A stretch of DNA of 64,000 nt from Streptomyces sannanensis (GTDB lineage: Bacteria; Actinomycetota; Actinomycetes; Streptomycetales; Streptomycetaceae). The notes under the pieces were generated by a model, which saw nothing but the letters and a program-made list of their open reading frames with translations, was not told where the DNA came from and ran no database searches. The stretch lies in the NCBI RefSeq assembly GCF_039536205.1, contig NZ_BAAAYL010000001.1, forward strand, positions 5,022,001 through 5,086,000. The letters are read 5' to 3'. Positions 1-8,668 of this stretch are shown one piece after another (position 1 is the first letter of the stretch; the number at the start of each line of letters is the position of its first letter). Made by a program: the position numbers and the translations under genes.

Positions 1-211
1 GTCGGTGTCATCGAAAGCGCCCCAATCCGCCGAGAGGTCAGCTGTGCCCTGGTTGACAGGCCCCCCGTGTACGCGTGCGCTCGCACTTCCCCCGTATGCC
101 AGAGAACTCCGCATCCGTGCCCGCGTCCAGAGGCTGTACGGCACTGTCCGGCCCGGTCCCCGTCCGGGGCCGATTCACGATTCATGATGCGTACGCAATA
201 CGATTCCTGCC
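1..211. other. proS upstream region, no gene seen
   Basis: No convincing reading frame covers this stretch on either strand. A consensus-like TTGACA lies at 53-58 and could be a -35 box for proS, but the sequence 17 bases downstream (TGCGCT) is a poor -10, so a promoter here is only a suggestion. There is no clear Shine-Dalgarno sequence before the proS ATG. Confidence 0.4.
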
Positions 212-1627
212 ATGGCAAAGGCACCCGTTCTCACGCCCCAGGCGGAAGACTTCCCCCGCTGGTACCAGGACCTGGTCAACAAGGCCGAGCTGGCGGACAA
301 CGGCCCGGTGCGCGGCACCATGGTCATCCGACCGTACGGGTACAGCCTGTGGGAGCGGATGCAGCAGGAGATGGACGCCCGCATCAAGGAGGCCGGCGCC
401 CAGAACGCGTACTTCCCGATGTTCATCCCGCAGGCCTACCTGACGAAGGAGGCGGAGCACGTCGAGGGCTTCTCCCCGGAGCTCGCGGTCGTGACGCACG
501 GAGGCGGCAAGGAGCTGGAGGAGCCGATCGTCGTGCGCCCCACCTCCGAGACGATCATCAACGACTACTTCTCGAAGTGGGTGCAGAGCTACCGCGATCT
601 GCCGCTGCTGATCAACCAGTGGGCGAACGTGGTCCGCTGGGAGATGCGTCCGCGCGTGTTCCTGCGCACCAGCGAGTTCCTCTGGCAGGAGGGCCACACC
701 GCCCATGCCACCTATGAGGACGCCCGTGACTACGCGGCCCGTATCCACCGGGACGTCTACGCGGACTTCATGGTCAACGTGCTGGGCATCGACGTGGTCC
801 TGGGCCGGAAGACTCCCAAGGAGCGCTTCGCGGGCGCCATCAACACCCTCACGCTCGAGGCCATGATGGGCGACGGCAAGGCGCTGCAGATGGGTACGAG
901 CCATGAGCTCGGCACCAACTTCGCCAAGGCGTTCAACACCTCCTACCTGTCCAGGGAGGGCAAGCAGGAGCTGGTCTGGCAGACCTCGTGGGGTGTGTCG
1001 ACCCGTATGGTCGGCGGTCTGATCATGTCGCACGGCGACGACAACGGTCTGCGTGTCCCGCCGCGTCTGGCGCCCGTCCAGGTCGTCGTGCTGGCCATCA
1101 AGGGCGACGAGGCGGTGCTCGCCAAGGTCCGCGAGATCGGTGACCGGCTGAAGGACGCGGGCATCCGGGTCCGGATCGACGACCGCACCGACACGCCGTT
1201 CGGCCGTCGCGCCGTCGACTGGGAGCTGAAGGGCGTACCGGTACGGATCGAGGTCGGCCCGCGCGACCTGGAGAGCCACACCGTGATGCTGGCCCGCCGC
1301 ATTCCGGGCGGCAAGGAGCAGGTGCGCATCGAGGCGCTGGCCGAGCTGCTGCCGCGGGTACTGGAGGAGGACCAGGCGCTGCTGCTGGCACAGTCGCGTG
1401 AGCGGCGCGAGGCCCGTACCACCGAGGTGACCACGTTGAAGGAGGCCGCCGAGGCCGCCACCGCCGGCGGCTGGGCGCGCATCCCGTGGGCGAACGTCGG
1501 CGCCGAGGGCGAGGCCGAGCTGGCCGAGCAGGCGGTGACCGTACGCTGTCTGGTCACAGAGGACGGGGCGGTGCCGGACGCGGATGACGCCCCGGGTACT
1601 GTCGCTCTCGTGGCCCGCGCCTACTGA
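212..1627 (+). CDS. proS: Prolyl-tRNA synthetase, short archaeal/eukaryote-type
   Basis: This cytoplasmic class II aminoacyl-tRNA synthetase charges tRNA-Pro with proline. The protein has 471 residues, about 100 fewer than the usual bacterial ProRS, and lacks the editing insertion between class II motifs 2 and 3. The class II core is visible as RPTSET (motif 2 region, about residues 109-114), the conserved FLRTSEFLWQEGHT stretch, and GTSHELG near residue 230. An anticodon-binding domain starts near residue 285 (APVQVVVLAI) and the C-terminal zinc-associated region typical of the archaeal/eukaryotic type follows. The product ends in a tyrosine (ARAY), also typical of that type. It stands alone, followed by a strong hairpin. 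Streptomyces commonly also carry a second, longer bacterial-type ProRS near ispG, which would lie beyond the right edge here. The function is secure; which of the two copies is the housekeeping one cannot be seen. Confidence 0.96.
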   Translation: MAKAPVLTPQAEDFPRWYQDLVNKAELADNGPVRGTMVIRPYGYSLWERMQQEMDARIKEAGAQNAYFPMFIPQAYLTKEAEHVEGFSPELAVVTHGGGKELEEPIVVRPTSETIINDYFSKWVQSYRDLPLLINQWANVVRWEMRPRVFLRTSEFLWQEGHTAHATYEDARDYAARIHRDVYADFMVNVLGIDVVLGRKTPKERFAGAINTLTLEAMMGDGKALQMGTSHELGTNFAKAFNTSYLSREGKQELVWQTSWGVSTRMVGGLIMSHGDDNGLRVPPRLAPVQVVVLAIKGDEAVLAKVREIGDRLKDAGIRVRIDDRTDTPFGRRAVDWELKGVPVRIEVGPRDLESHTVMLARRIPGGKEQVRIEALAELLPRVLEEDQALLLAQSRERREARTTEVTTLKEAAEAATAGGWARIPWANVGAEGEAELAEQAVTVRCLVTEDGAVPDADDAPGTVALVARAY

Positions 1628-1663
1628 GGCGCCCCGGGCGCCTCTGGAGCCTCTTGCCGGGCG

Positions 1664-1706
1664 GTACGCCCCGGCGTGCGGACTTTGTCTACGCGCCGGG
1701 GCGTAC
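1664..1706 (+). terminator. Hairpin after proS
   Basis: Positions 1664-1676 and 1694-1706 are a perfect 13-base inverted repeat (GTACGCCCCGGCG and its complement) around a 17-base loop. A smaller palindrome (1627-1643) sits directly on the proS stop codon. There is no long T run, as is usual for Streptomyces terminators. Confidence 0.7.
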
Positions 1707-1868
1707 GCGCTGGTACGTACCACCTTGGTGCGAGCTGCGCTGCTTCTCCGCAGATCAGCGCACCCGCCCTCGTCCGGACAGATGAATGCCAACTGACTGG
1801 TACGTGCAAAATATTTGGGATGACCCCGGAATCGGAACACGGGGGCACTCCGGCTCGTTGGGCACGAC

Positions 1869-2462
1869 GTGAGCACGACACCACCTGTTCTCGCCGCAGA
1901 GCTGGCGCAGGCGTGGGCCGACATTCAAAGGTTCCACCCCGAGCTGCCGGATCTTGCCGCGCCCGAGTCCCTGATCGGAGAGTCGTCGTCGGCCTGTGGC
2001 CATGAGCTCTCCTTCGAACGACTGCTCCATGAAGCAGTCCATGGCATCGCTGCCGCACGCGGGGTGCGCGACACCTCACGCGCCGGCCGCTATCACAACC
2101 GCAGATTCCTGGCGATCGCCGAGGAGCTCGGCCTCGACCATCCCGAGGAGCCCCACCCCAGCAGCGGCTTCTCCCTGGTCACGCTGAACCCCGAGGCGCG
2201 TCGGCGCTACCGGCCCACGATGGAGAGACTCCAGCGGGCGCTGCGGGCGCACACGGTCGCCACCGCCGCCGACAGCAAGCGCTCCTTCCGCGGACCGGCG
2301 GCCCGGCACGGCTCGTCCGGCGGCGGGGTCCGGGTGAAGGCGGTGTGCGACTGCGGACGCAATGTCCGCGTGGTTCCGTCCGTTCTGGCGCAGGCGCCGA
2401 TCGTCTGCGGCGGCTGCGGCAAGCCGTTCCGTATCCCCGAAGCGGTTGCCGCGGCGAGCTGA
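1869..2462 (+). CDS. SprT-like zinc metalloprotease-fold protein
   Basis: The 197-residue protein has an HEAVH motif (HExxH) at about residues 54-58 with a downstream AGRYHNRRF segment, as in SprT-like proteins. It has a C-terminal zinc ribbon with cysteines near residues 160, 162, 180 and 183 (CxC...CxxC). SprT-family proteins include DNA-protein crosslink proteases, but the substrate of this actinobacterial version is not known to me. The GTG at 1869 is chosen because the coding signal starts there; no strong ribosome-binding site is visible. It lies upstream of the rpsP operon in its own transcription unit. The catalytic motif is seen directly; proteolysis is an inference. Confidence 0.72.
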   Translation: MSTTPPVLAAELAQAWADIQRFHPELPDLAAPESLIGESSSACGHELSFERLLHEAVHGIAAARGVRDTSRAGRYHNRRFLAIAEELGLDHPEEPHPSSGFSLVTLNPEARRRYRPTMERLQRALRAHTVATAADSKRSFRGPAARHGSSGGGVRVKAVCDCGRNVRVVPSVLAQAPIVCGGCGKPFRIPEAVAAAS

Positions 2463-2633
2463 GCCCGGGCCCCGACGCGCTGCGGGCGTGTGGCACAATG
2501 GCTAGCTGTACTCGACAGTCGCACAGGACCCCTCTCTCCTCCGGCTGACGCGTCCATCGGGCCATCGGGTACCGCAACCCCACGCGGCATCTCGTTGTGC
2601 CCAACCACGTCAACATCAGGAGACACCACTCCC

Positions 2634-3062
2634 GTGGCAGTCAAGATCAAGCTGAAGCGTCTGGGCAAGATCCGTACGCCTCACTACCGCATCGTCGTCG
2701 CCGACTCCCGTACCCGCCGTGACGGCCGGGCCATCGAGGAGATCGGTCTGTACCACCCGACGTACAACCCGTCGCGCATGGAAGTCAACGCTGAGCGCGT
2801 CGCGTACTGGCTGGGTGTCGGCGCGCAGCCGACCGAGCCGGTGCTCGCCATCCTGAAGAAGACCGGCGACTGGCAGAAGTTCAAGGGCGAGCCCGCCCCG
2901 GCGCCGCTGCTCGTCGCGGCCCCGAAGCCGGAGCGTCCGTCCTTCGACGCGTTCGCCACCGCTGAGGAGCCCAAGGGTGAGGCCATCACCCAGAAGGCGA
3001 AGAAGGCCGACAAGAAGGCGGACGAGGCCGAGGCCGCGTCCACCGAGTCGACCGAGGCCTGA
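2634..3062 (+). CDS. rpsP: 30S ribosomal protein S16
   Basis: This is the small-subunit assembly protein S16. The opening [11 protein letters not shown], the [13 protein letters not shown] segment and the GLYHP motif are diagnostic. The 142-residue product has an S16 core of about 80 residues followed by an acidic and lysine/alanine-rich tail typical of actinobacteria. The GTG at 2634 follows an AGGAG at 2618-2622. It is the first gene of the rpsP-KH-rimM-trmD-rplS cluster; the KH-protein ATG follows the stop by two bases, so translation is probably coupled. Confidence 0.98.
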   Translation: MAVKIKLKRLGKIRTPHYRIVVADSRTRRDGRAIEEIGLYHPTYNPSRMEVNAERVAYWLGVGAQPTEPVLAILKKTGDWQKFKGEPAPAPLLVAAPKPERPSFDAFATAEEPKGEAITQKAKKADKKADEAEAASTESTEA

Positions 3063-3064
3063 GC

Positions 3065-3304
3065 ATGCTCGAGGAGGCTCTCGAGCACCTCGTGAAGGGC
3101 ATCGTCGACAACCCCGACGATGTGCAGGTCGCCTCGCGCAACCTGCGCCGCGGGCAGGTGCTCGAGGTCCGGGTGCACCCCGATGACCTCGGCAAGGTGA
3201 TCGGCCGCAACGGCCGCACCGCGCGCGCCCTGCGTACCGTCGTGGGTGCCATCGGCGGCCGCGGTATCCGTGTCGACCTCGTCGACGTGGACCAGGTTCG
3301 CTGA
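3065..3304 (+). CDS. khpA: KH-domain RNA-binding protein (KhpA family)
   Basis: This 79-residue protein is a single KH domain with the RNA-binding GxxG loop in IGRNGRTA near residues 46-53. KhpA-family proteins bind RNA, often with a Jag/KhpB partner, and are implicated in small-RNA and cell-division control in other Gram-positive bacteria. The gene is nearly universal between rpsP and rimM in actinobacteria. The start lies two bases after the rpsP stop. A strong hairpin separates it from rimM. Confidence 0.93.
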   Translation: MLEEALEHLVKGIVDNPDDVQVASRNLRRGQVLEVRVHPDDLGKVIGRNGRTARALRTVVGAIGGRGIRVDLVDVDQVR

Positions 3305-3339
3305 GAACGTTGGCTGTGCTGAATTGAGAAGCGCCGGCT

Positions 3340-3374
3340 CGGGCCGGGGAGGGCCTTGGGCCTTCCCCGGCCCG
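3340..3374 (+). terminator. Strong hairpin between KH gene and rimM
   Basis: Positions 3340-3355 and 3359-3374 form a 16-bp stem with one G-T pair around a three-base loop. It ends just 11 bases before the rimM ribosome-binding site (AGGAG at 3386-3390). Without a T run it could act as an attenuator, an RNA-processing or stability element, or a terminator. Confidence 0.7.
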
Positions 3375-3398
3375 TAGTCGTAGACAGGAGAATTACCA

Positions 3399-3986
3399 GT
3401 GCAGCTCGTAGTCGCGCGAATCGGCCGCGCCCATGGCATCAAGGGCGAGGTCACCGTCGAGGTGCGTACGGACGAGCCGGAGCTGCGGCTCGGACCCGGC
3501 GCCGTGCTGGCCACCGACCCCGCGTCGCGGGGCCCGCTGAAGATCGAGTCGGGCCGGGTGCACAGCGGCCGGCTGCTGCTGCGCTTCGAGGGGGTCCGGG
3601 ACCGTAACGCCGCCGAGGAGCTGCGCAACATCCTGCTGATCGCCGAGGTCGATCCGGACGAGCTGCCGGAGGGCGAGGACGAGTACTACGACCACCAGCT
3701 CATGGACCTCGACGTGGTGACGGCGGACGGGACCGAGGTCGGGCGCATCACCGAGATCTCCCACCTCCCCTCGCAGGACCTGTTCATCGTGGAGCGGCCC
3801 GACGGCAGCGAGGTGATGATCCCCTTCGTCGAGGAGATCGTCACCGAGATCGACCTGGAGGAGCAGCGGGCGGTGATCAACCCGCCGCCGGGTCTGATCG
3901 ACGACCGCGCGGTCGTCGCCTCGGCGCGCGAGTCCGAGGCGAAGGCCCCGGACGAGGGCGGCGACGCGGGCAGGGGTGACGCCTGA
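3399..3986 (+). CDS. rimM: 16S rRNA processing/maturation factor RimM
   Basis: RimM assists assembly of the 30S head by binding S19 and 16S rRNA. The N-terminal RimM domain starts with [15 protein letters not shown] and the PRC-barrel-like second half contains [18 protein letters not shown]. The length of 195 residues is slightly long because of an acidic tail. The GTG at 3399 is preceded by AGGAG. The stop codon overlaps the trmD start, so the two are translationally coupled. Confidence 0.97.
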   Translation: MQLVVARIGRAHGIKGEVTVEVRTDEPELRLGPGAVLATDPASRGPLKIESGRVHSGRLLLRFEGVRDRNAAEELRNILLIAEVDPDELPEGEDEYYDHQLMDLDVVTADGTEVGRITEISHLPSQDLFIVERPDGSEVMIPFVEEIVTEIDLEEQRAVINPPPGLIDDRAVVASARESEAKAPDEGGDAGRGDA

Positions 3987-4807
3987 TGCGTCTGGACGTC
4001 GTCACGATTTTCCCCGAGTACCTGGATCCGCTGAACGTCTCACTGGTCGGCAAGGCGCGCGCCCGCGGGGTGCTCGACGCGCACATACACGACCTGCGGA
4101 AGTGGACGTACGACCGGCACAACACCGTCGACGACACTCCGTACGGCGGCGGTCCCGGCATGGTCATGAAGACCGAGCCCTGGGGCGAGGCCCTGGACGA
4201 CACCCTGGCGAGCGGTTACGAGGCGGGCGCGCACGGCCCGGTGCTGGTCGTGCCCACGCCCAGCGGCCGGCCCTTCACCCAGGAGGTCGCGGTCGAGCTC
4301 TCCGAGAAGCCGTGGCTGATCTTCACACCGGCCCGCTACGAGGGCATCGACCGCCGCGTCATGGACGAGTACGCCACCCGGATGCCGGTGTACGAGGTGT
4401 CCATCGGTGACTACGTGCTGGCCGGCGGTGAGGCGGCCGTCCTGGTCATCACGGAGGCCGTCGCCCGGCTGCTGCCCGGCGTGCTCGGCAACGCCGAATC
4501 GCACCAGGACGACTCCTTCGCCCCCGGCGCGATGGCCAATCTGCTGGAGGGCCCCGTCTACACCAAGCCCCCGCGGTGGCGCGGCCGCGACATCCCGGAG
4601 GTGCTGCTCAGCGGACACCACGGGAAGATCGCCCGCTGGCGCCGCGACGAGGCGTTCCGCCGTACGGCCCGGAACCGCCCCGATCTCATCGAGCGCTGCG
4701 ACGCGTCCGCGTTCGACAAGAAGGACCGGGAGGTCCTGTCCATACTGGGCTGGCAGCTCTCGTCCGACGGCCGATTTTGGCACAGGCCCGAGGCCGTGGA
4801 AGAATAG
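3986..4807 (+). CDS. trmD: tRNA (guanine-37-N1)-methyltransferase
   Basis: TrmD methylates G37 next to the anticodon of several tRNAs with S-adenosylmethionine and prevents frameshifting. This 273-residue protein begins [11 protein letters not shown] and has [19 protein letters not shown] and the SPOUT-knot sequence [12 protein letters not shown], all signatures of the family. The ATG overlaps the rimM stop by one base. The rplS gene follows after a 128-base gap. Confidence 0.98.
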   Translation: MRLDVVTIFPEYLDPLNVSLVGKARARGVLDAHIHDLRKWTYDRHNTVDDTPYGGGPGMVMKTEPWGEALDDTLASGYEAGAHGPVLVVPTPSGRPFTQEVAVELSEKPWLIFTPARYEGIDRRVMDEYATRMPVYEVSIGDYVLAGGEAAVLVITEAVARLLPGVLGNAESHQDDSFAPGAMANLLEGPVYTKPPRWRGRDIPEVLLSGHHGKIARWRRDEAFRRTARNRPDLIERCDASAFDKKDREVLSILGWQLSSDGRFWHRPEAVEE

Positions 4808-4935
4808 GCCGCTGCTGTGCGTCCGGCGTGCGCCCCTGCCACAGGGGGACACGACGCCCGCCCGATGCCACGGTCCCCATCCCACTTCCAGATTCCGTTG
4901 ATGACCTGTGGCATCAGCGAGGAAAGCAGACGAAC

Positions 4936-5286
4936 ATGTCTCACCTGCTCGACTCCGTCAACGCCGCGTCGCTGCGCACCGACGTCCCGGCCTTCCGTCC
5001 CGGTGACACCGTGAACGTCCACGTTCGCGTCATCGAGGGCAACCGCTCCCGTATCCAGCAGTTCAAGGGCGTTGTCATCCGCCGCCAGGGCTCTGGTGTC
5101 AGCGAGACCTTCACGGTCCGCAAGGTCTCCTTCTCCGTCGGCGTCGAGCGCACCTTCCCGGTGCACAGCCCGATCTTCGAGAAGATCGAGCTGGTGACCC
5201 GTGGTGACGTCCGCCGCGCCAAGCTGTACTACCTCCGTGAGCTGCGCGGCAAGGCCGCGAAGATCAAGGAGAAGCGCGACAGCTGA
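4936..5286 (+). CDS. rplS: 50S ribosomal protein L19
   Basis: L19 lies at the 30S-50S interface. The 116-residue product has the diagnostic [13 protein letters not shown] and [10 protein letters not shown] stretches and ends in a lysine/arginine-rich tail. The ATG at 4936 follows GAGGAAAG. The 128-base trmD-rplS gap holds only a weak CCCCTG/CAGGGG stem and may serve as a leader. The signal peptidase cluster follows 44 bases downstream. Confidence 0.97.
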   Translation: MSHLLDSVNAASLRTDVPAFRPGDTVNVHVRVIEGNRSRIQQFKGVVIRRQGSGVSETFTVRKVSFSVGVERTFPVHSPIFEKIELVTRGDVRRAKLYYLRELRGKAAKIKEKRDS

Positions 5287-5330
5287 GCGCACGCACGGTT
5301 CCGAGGATGGCCGGATAGGCTCTGGCCCCG

Positions 5331-6017
5331 ATGGACACCGAAGCACAGTCTCCGGAGCGCGACCGCTCTCCCGGGCCCCCGAGCGGGGCGGGAGAGGGGT
5401 CGCGCTTCTTGCGTTTTTCGCGGATGAAGCTGAAGCCGCTGCTGGCCGTCACGGCGCTGCTGAGCCTGCTGTTGCTGGTTACCACCTTTGTGGTGCAGCC
5501 CTTCCAGATCCCCAGCGGTTCCATGGAGCCGACCCTCCAGGTCGGCGACCGGGTGCTCGTCAACAAGCTGGCGTACCGCTTCGGTTCCGAACCGCTGCGC
5601 GGGGACGTGGTGGTCTTCGACGGTGAGGACTCCTTCGAGCACAGTGGTCCCGCCAGCGACTACATCAAGCGTGTGGTCGGTGTCGGCGGCGATCGGGTGG
5701 TCTGCTGCGACCAGCGGGGGAGGGTCAGGGTGAACGGCCAGGCCCTCGACGAGGAATACATCCATCCGGGTGATGTTCCGTCGCAGGTGCCCTTCGACAT
5801 CGTGGTACCGCGCGGCACTCTGTGGGTCATGGGAGATCACCGCAGCCGGTCCAGCGACTCGCGCGACCATCTCGGCGAGCCAGGCGGCGGCATGGTGCCG
5901 CTGGACCGGGTCGTCGGGCGGGCTGACTGGATCGGCTGGCCGTCCGGCCGCTGGGGCGCCATTCCTTCGACGTCCGCTTTCGCAGCCGTGCGGAACCCGG
6001 ACGGGGCCCATGGGTAG
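5331..6017 (+). CDS. sipW: Type I signal peptidase SipW
   Basis: This membrane-bound Ser/Lys peptidase removes signal peptides from exported preproteins. One N-terminal transmembrane segment (about residues 35-55) precedes the catalytic Ser64 in IPSGSMEPT; the general-base Lys is near residue 113 in YIKRVVGVGGD, and the GDHR box follows. The length is 228 residues. It is the first of four consecutive signal peptidases on the same strand, an arrangement described for Streptomyces lividans (sipW, X, Y, Z). The paralog names are assigned by order. Confidence 0.93.
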   Translation: MDTEAQSPERDRSPGPPSGAGEGSRFLRFSRMKLKPLLAVTALLSLLLLVTTFVVQPFQIPSGSMEPTLQVGDRVLVNKLAYRFGSEPLRGDVVVFDGEDSFEHSGPASDYIKRVVGVGGDRVVCCDQRGRVRVNGQALDEEYIHPGDVPSQVPFDIVVPRGTLWVMGDHRSRSSDSRDHLGEPGGGMVPLDRVVGRADWIGWPSGRWGAIPSTSAFAAVRNPDGAHG

Positions 6018-7089
6018 CCGGGGCAGACCGCGGTCCGGTCACCGGGCGGACGAGCAACTGCCGAACGGAAGCCGGCCGAGCGGCGGCCGTCGGACGGCCG
6101 GCCGGGCCGAACGGCGGAAGCTGGCGCGGAAGGTCAAGCGGCGCAGGCGCAGGTCGGCGGTGAAGGAGATACCCCTTCTCATCGGTGTGGCACTGCTGAT
6201 CGCGCTGGTCCTGAAGACGTTTCTGGTACAGGCGTTCGTCATCCCGTCCGGATCGATGGAGCAGACGATCCGGATCGGCGACCGGGTTCTGGTGGACAAA
6301 CTGACCCCGTGGTTCGGGTCGAAGCCGCAGCGTGGCGACGTGATCGTCTTCCAGGACCCCGGTGGCTGGCTGAAGGGCGAGCAGACCGCCAAGGGCACGG
6401 CCGACCCGGTGGTCGTCAAGCAGGTCAAGGAGGCGCTGACCTTCATCGGGCTGCTGCCTTCCGCCGATGAGCAGGACCTCATCAAGAGAGTCGTCGCGGT
6501 CGGCGGGGACAGGGTGAAGTGCTGCGACGAGGACGGCCGGGTCACCGTCAACGGCGTACCGCTCGTCGAGCCGTATCTTCACCCGGACAGCAGACCCTCG
6601 CAGGTGACGTTCGACGTCACGGTTCCGGCCGGGCGGCTCTTCGTGATGGGCGACCACCGCTCCAACTCGGCCGACTCACGCTTCCATCTGGACGACCCCT
6701 ACCAGGGCACCGTCTCGGAGGACGAGGTCGTCGGGCGTGCCGTGGTGATCGCCTGGCCGTTCGGGCACTGGGGGTGGCTGGAAGAGCCGGAGACGTACGC
6801 CGGCGTCCCGGACGCGCGGGAAGGGTCGCCCACAGCGCTCGGTGATTCGCATAGGGTGTCCACCCAGGATCCCAAGGAAGCGATCCTGCTCCCGAGCCCT
6901 GCGGAACTCTCGCTCGTTATGGGAGTGGTGAGCCTGCGCCTGATGCGGCGCGGGCCGTGGCACGGAGTGAGGAGTGAACGTGGGGGATGTGGCGGTCGGC
7001 GCACGATCCGGACACGACGAACCGGAAGAGCGGCCGGAAGCGGCGGACCGGCCCCCGAGCGCCGGCGGGGACGGCAACCGGACCTCTGA
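6010..7089 (+). CDS. sipX: Type I signal peptidase SipX, C-terminus runs into sipY
   Basis: This is the second signal peptidase. A very basic N-terminus (KVKRRRRR) precedes one transmembrane segment (about 53-70). The catalytic Ser is residue 82 in IPSGSMEQT and the Lys is near 159 in DLIKRVVAVGGD, with GDHRSNSADSR further on. The ATG at 6010 overlaps the end of sipW by 8 bases. The frame stays open to 7089, giving 359 residues. The last part, after about residue 310, overlaps the sipY reading frame by about 110 bases and is arginine/glycine-rich there, so it looks like read-through of sequence evolved for sipY. A lost stop codon or a small sequencing frameshift near 6840-6980 is possible. 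Confidence 0.88.
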   Translation: MGSRGRPRSGHRADEQLPNGSRPSGGRRTAGRAERRKLARKVKRRRRRSAVKEIPLLIGVALLIALVLKTFLVQAFVIPSGSMEQTIRIGDRVLVDKLTPWFGSKPQRGDVIVFQDPGGWLKGEQTAKGTADPVVVKQVKEALTFIGLLPSADEQDLIKRVVAVGGDRVKCCDEDGRVTVNGVPLVEPYLHPDSRPSQVTFDVTVPAGRLFVMGDHRSNSADSRFHLDDPYQGTVSEDEVVGRAVVIAWPFGHWGWLEEPETYAGVPDAREGSPTALGDSHRVSTQDPKEAILLPSPAELSLVMGVVSLRLMRRGPWHGVRSERGGCGGRRTIRTRRTGRAAGSGGPAPERRRGRQPDL

Positions 7090-7888
7090 CGAGGGTGCGG
7101 CGTCCGAAGGCAGCGGCGACGGTGCGCGGCGCCAGCAGCGTTCCTTCTGGAAGGAGCTGCCGCTGCTGATCGTCATCGCCCTGGTGCTGGCGCTGCTGAT
7201 CAAGACGTTCCTGGTGCAGGCCTTCTCGATCCCGTCCGACTCGATGCAGAACACCTTGCAGCGCGGCGACCGGGTACTGGTGGACAAGCTGACGCCGTGG
7301 TTCGGGTCGGAGCCGGAACGCGGAGAGGTCGTGGTGTTCCACGACCCGGGCGGCTGGCTGGAGGGCCAGCCGACGCCCGAACCCAACCCGGTGCAGAAGT
7401 TCCTGAGCTTCATCGGCCTGATGCCGTCCTCCGAGGAGAAGGACCTCATCAAGCGGGTCATCGCGGTCGGCGGCGACACGGTGGAGTGCAAGAAGGGCGG
7501 CCAGGTCCACGTCAACGGCAAGGCCCTCGTCGAGCCGTACATCTTCCCTGGCAACACACCCTGCGACGATGCTCCTTTCGGTCCGATTCAGGTCCCCGAG
7601 GGCCGGATCTGGGTGATGGGCGACCACCGTCAGAACTCGCTGGACTCCCGCTACCACCAGGAGCTCCCCGGTCATGGGACGGTGCCTGTCGACAAGGTCG
7701 TCGGCCGGGCCGTCGTGGTCGCCTGGCCGATCAGCCGCTGGTCGACGCTTCCGGTGCCCGGCACCTTCGACCAGCCGGGGCTGAACGTGGCCGCCGCCGT
7801 GGCGCCCGGCGCGCTGGGACTCGCGGGCGCGGTACCGCTGGTGCTGTGGCGCAGGAAGAGGCTGACCGCCGGGCCTACCGCCCGGTAA
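6980..7888 (+). CDS. sipY: Type I signal peptidase SipY
   Basis: This is the third signal peptidase, 302 residues. The GTG at 6980 is preferred because AGGAG (6969-6973) lies about six bases upstream; an in-frame GTG at 6974 overlaps that site. The first 50 residues are acidic and disordered. One transmembrane segment (about 60-78) follows, then the catalytic Ser88 in IPSDSMQNT, the Lys in DLIKRVIAVGGD and GDHRQNSLDSR. A second C-terminal hydrophobic segment (LGLAGAVPLVLW) suggests the C-terminus is also anchored, a feature reported for some Streptomyces signal peptidases. Confidence 0.92.
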   Translation: MGDVAVGARSGHDEPEERPEAADRPPSAGGDGNRTSDEGAASEGSGDGARRQQRSFWKELPLLIVIALVLALLIKTFLVQAFSIPSDSMQNTLQRGDRVLVDKLTPWFGSEPERGEVVVFHDPGGWLEGQPTPEPNPVQKFLSFIGLMPSSEEKDLIKRVIAVGGDTVECKKGGQVHVNGKALVEPYIFPGNTPCDDAPFGPIQVPEGRIWVMGDHRQNSLDSRYHQELPGHGTVPVDKVVGRAVVVAWPISRWSTLPVPGTFDQPGLNVAAAVAPGALGLAGAVPLVLWRRKRLTAGPTAR

Positions 7889-7921
7889 GGTGCCGTCCCA
7901 GATCCGGAGAGGAGCACTGGG

Positions 7922-8668
7922 ATGGCCGGAACAGGCGCGGTTCACAGAACGAATGCGGTCGACGGCCCCGGCCGGCTCGGCAGTCTGCTGTCGGGCCTGG
8001 CCGTGGCCGTCGGTTGTGTGGTCTTCCTCGGCGGGTTCGTCTGGGGAGCGGTCGTGTACCAGCCCTACACCGTGCCGACCGACTCGATGACGCCCACGGT
8101 CAAGGCGGGCGACCGGGTGCTCGCCCAGCGCATCGACGGCGAGCAGGTGCGCCGCGGCGATGTGGTGGTCTTCACCGACGCGGTGTGGGGAGACGCACCG
8201 ATGGTGAAGCGGATCGTCGGGATCGGCGGCGACAGGGTCGAGTGCTGCGATGCGCGGGGGCGGCTCTCGGTGAACGGCAAGGCCCTGGAAGAACCGTATC
8301 TGCAGGGCGACGGCCCGGCCTCGTACACCCAGTTCAGTACCGAGGTGCCGCAGGGGAAGCTGTTCCTGCTCGGCGACTATCGGAGCACCTCGGTGGATTC
8401 CCGCGGGCACCTCATGGACTCCACACAGGGCGCCGTGCCCGTTTCCGCGGTGCGGGGCCGGGTGGACGCGGTCGCCTGGCCGATGGGCGGCATGGTGGAG
8501 CGCCCCAGCGATTTCGCCGCGCTGCCCGGAGGCGTGTCCCGGCCGGGGCCGATCGCACTGGTGCTGGGCTCGGTGGTGGCGGGTGCCGTACTCATCCTGG
8601 GGGGTGCGGCGTACGGTTCTGTCGCCAGGCTGTTCGTACGGAGAAGGGTGGCGTCCGGTGCCCGATGA
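7922..8668 (+). CDS. sipZ: Type I signal peptidase SipZ
   Basis: This is the fourth signal peptidase, 248 residues. A transmembrane segment at about 23-45 precedes the catalytic Ser55 in VPTDSMTPT; MVKRIVGIGGD carries the Lys, and the usual GDHR box is altered to GDYRSTSVDSR. A C-terminal transmembrane segment (about 205-228) follows. GGAGAGGAG lies upstream of the ATG. The end overlaps the Nudix gene start by 11 bases. Confidence 0.92.
   Translation: MAGTGAVHRTNAVDGPGRLGSLLSGLAVAVGCVVFLGGFVWGAVVYQPYTVPTDSMTPTVKAGDRVLAQRIDGEQVRRGDVVVFTDAVWGDAPMVKRIVGIGGDRVECCDARGRLSVNGKALEEPYLQGDGPASYTQFSTEVPQGKLFLLGDYRSTSVDSRGHLMDSTQGAVPVSAVRGRVDAVAWPMGGMVERPSDFAALPGGVSRPGPIALVLGSVVAGAVLILGGAAYGSVARLFVRRRVASGAR

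Noticed and set aside
182..1924. 580-codon open frame on the minus strand opposite proS
   Set aside because: It is a by-product of GC-rich codon bias in proS; the peptide is low-complexity Arg/Val/Leu/Gly and matches no family. The proS frame is unambiguous.
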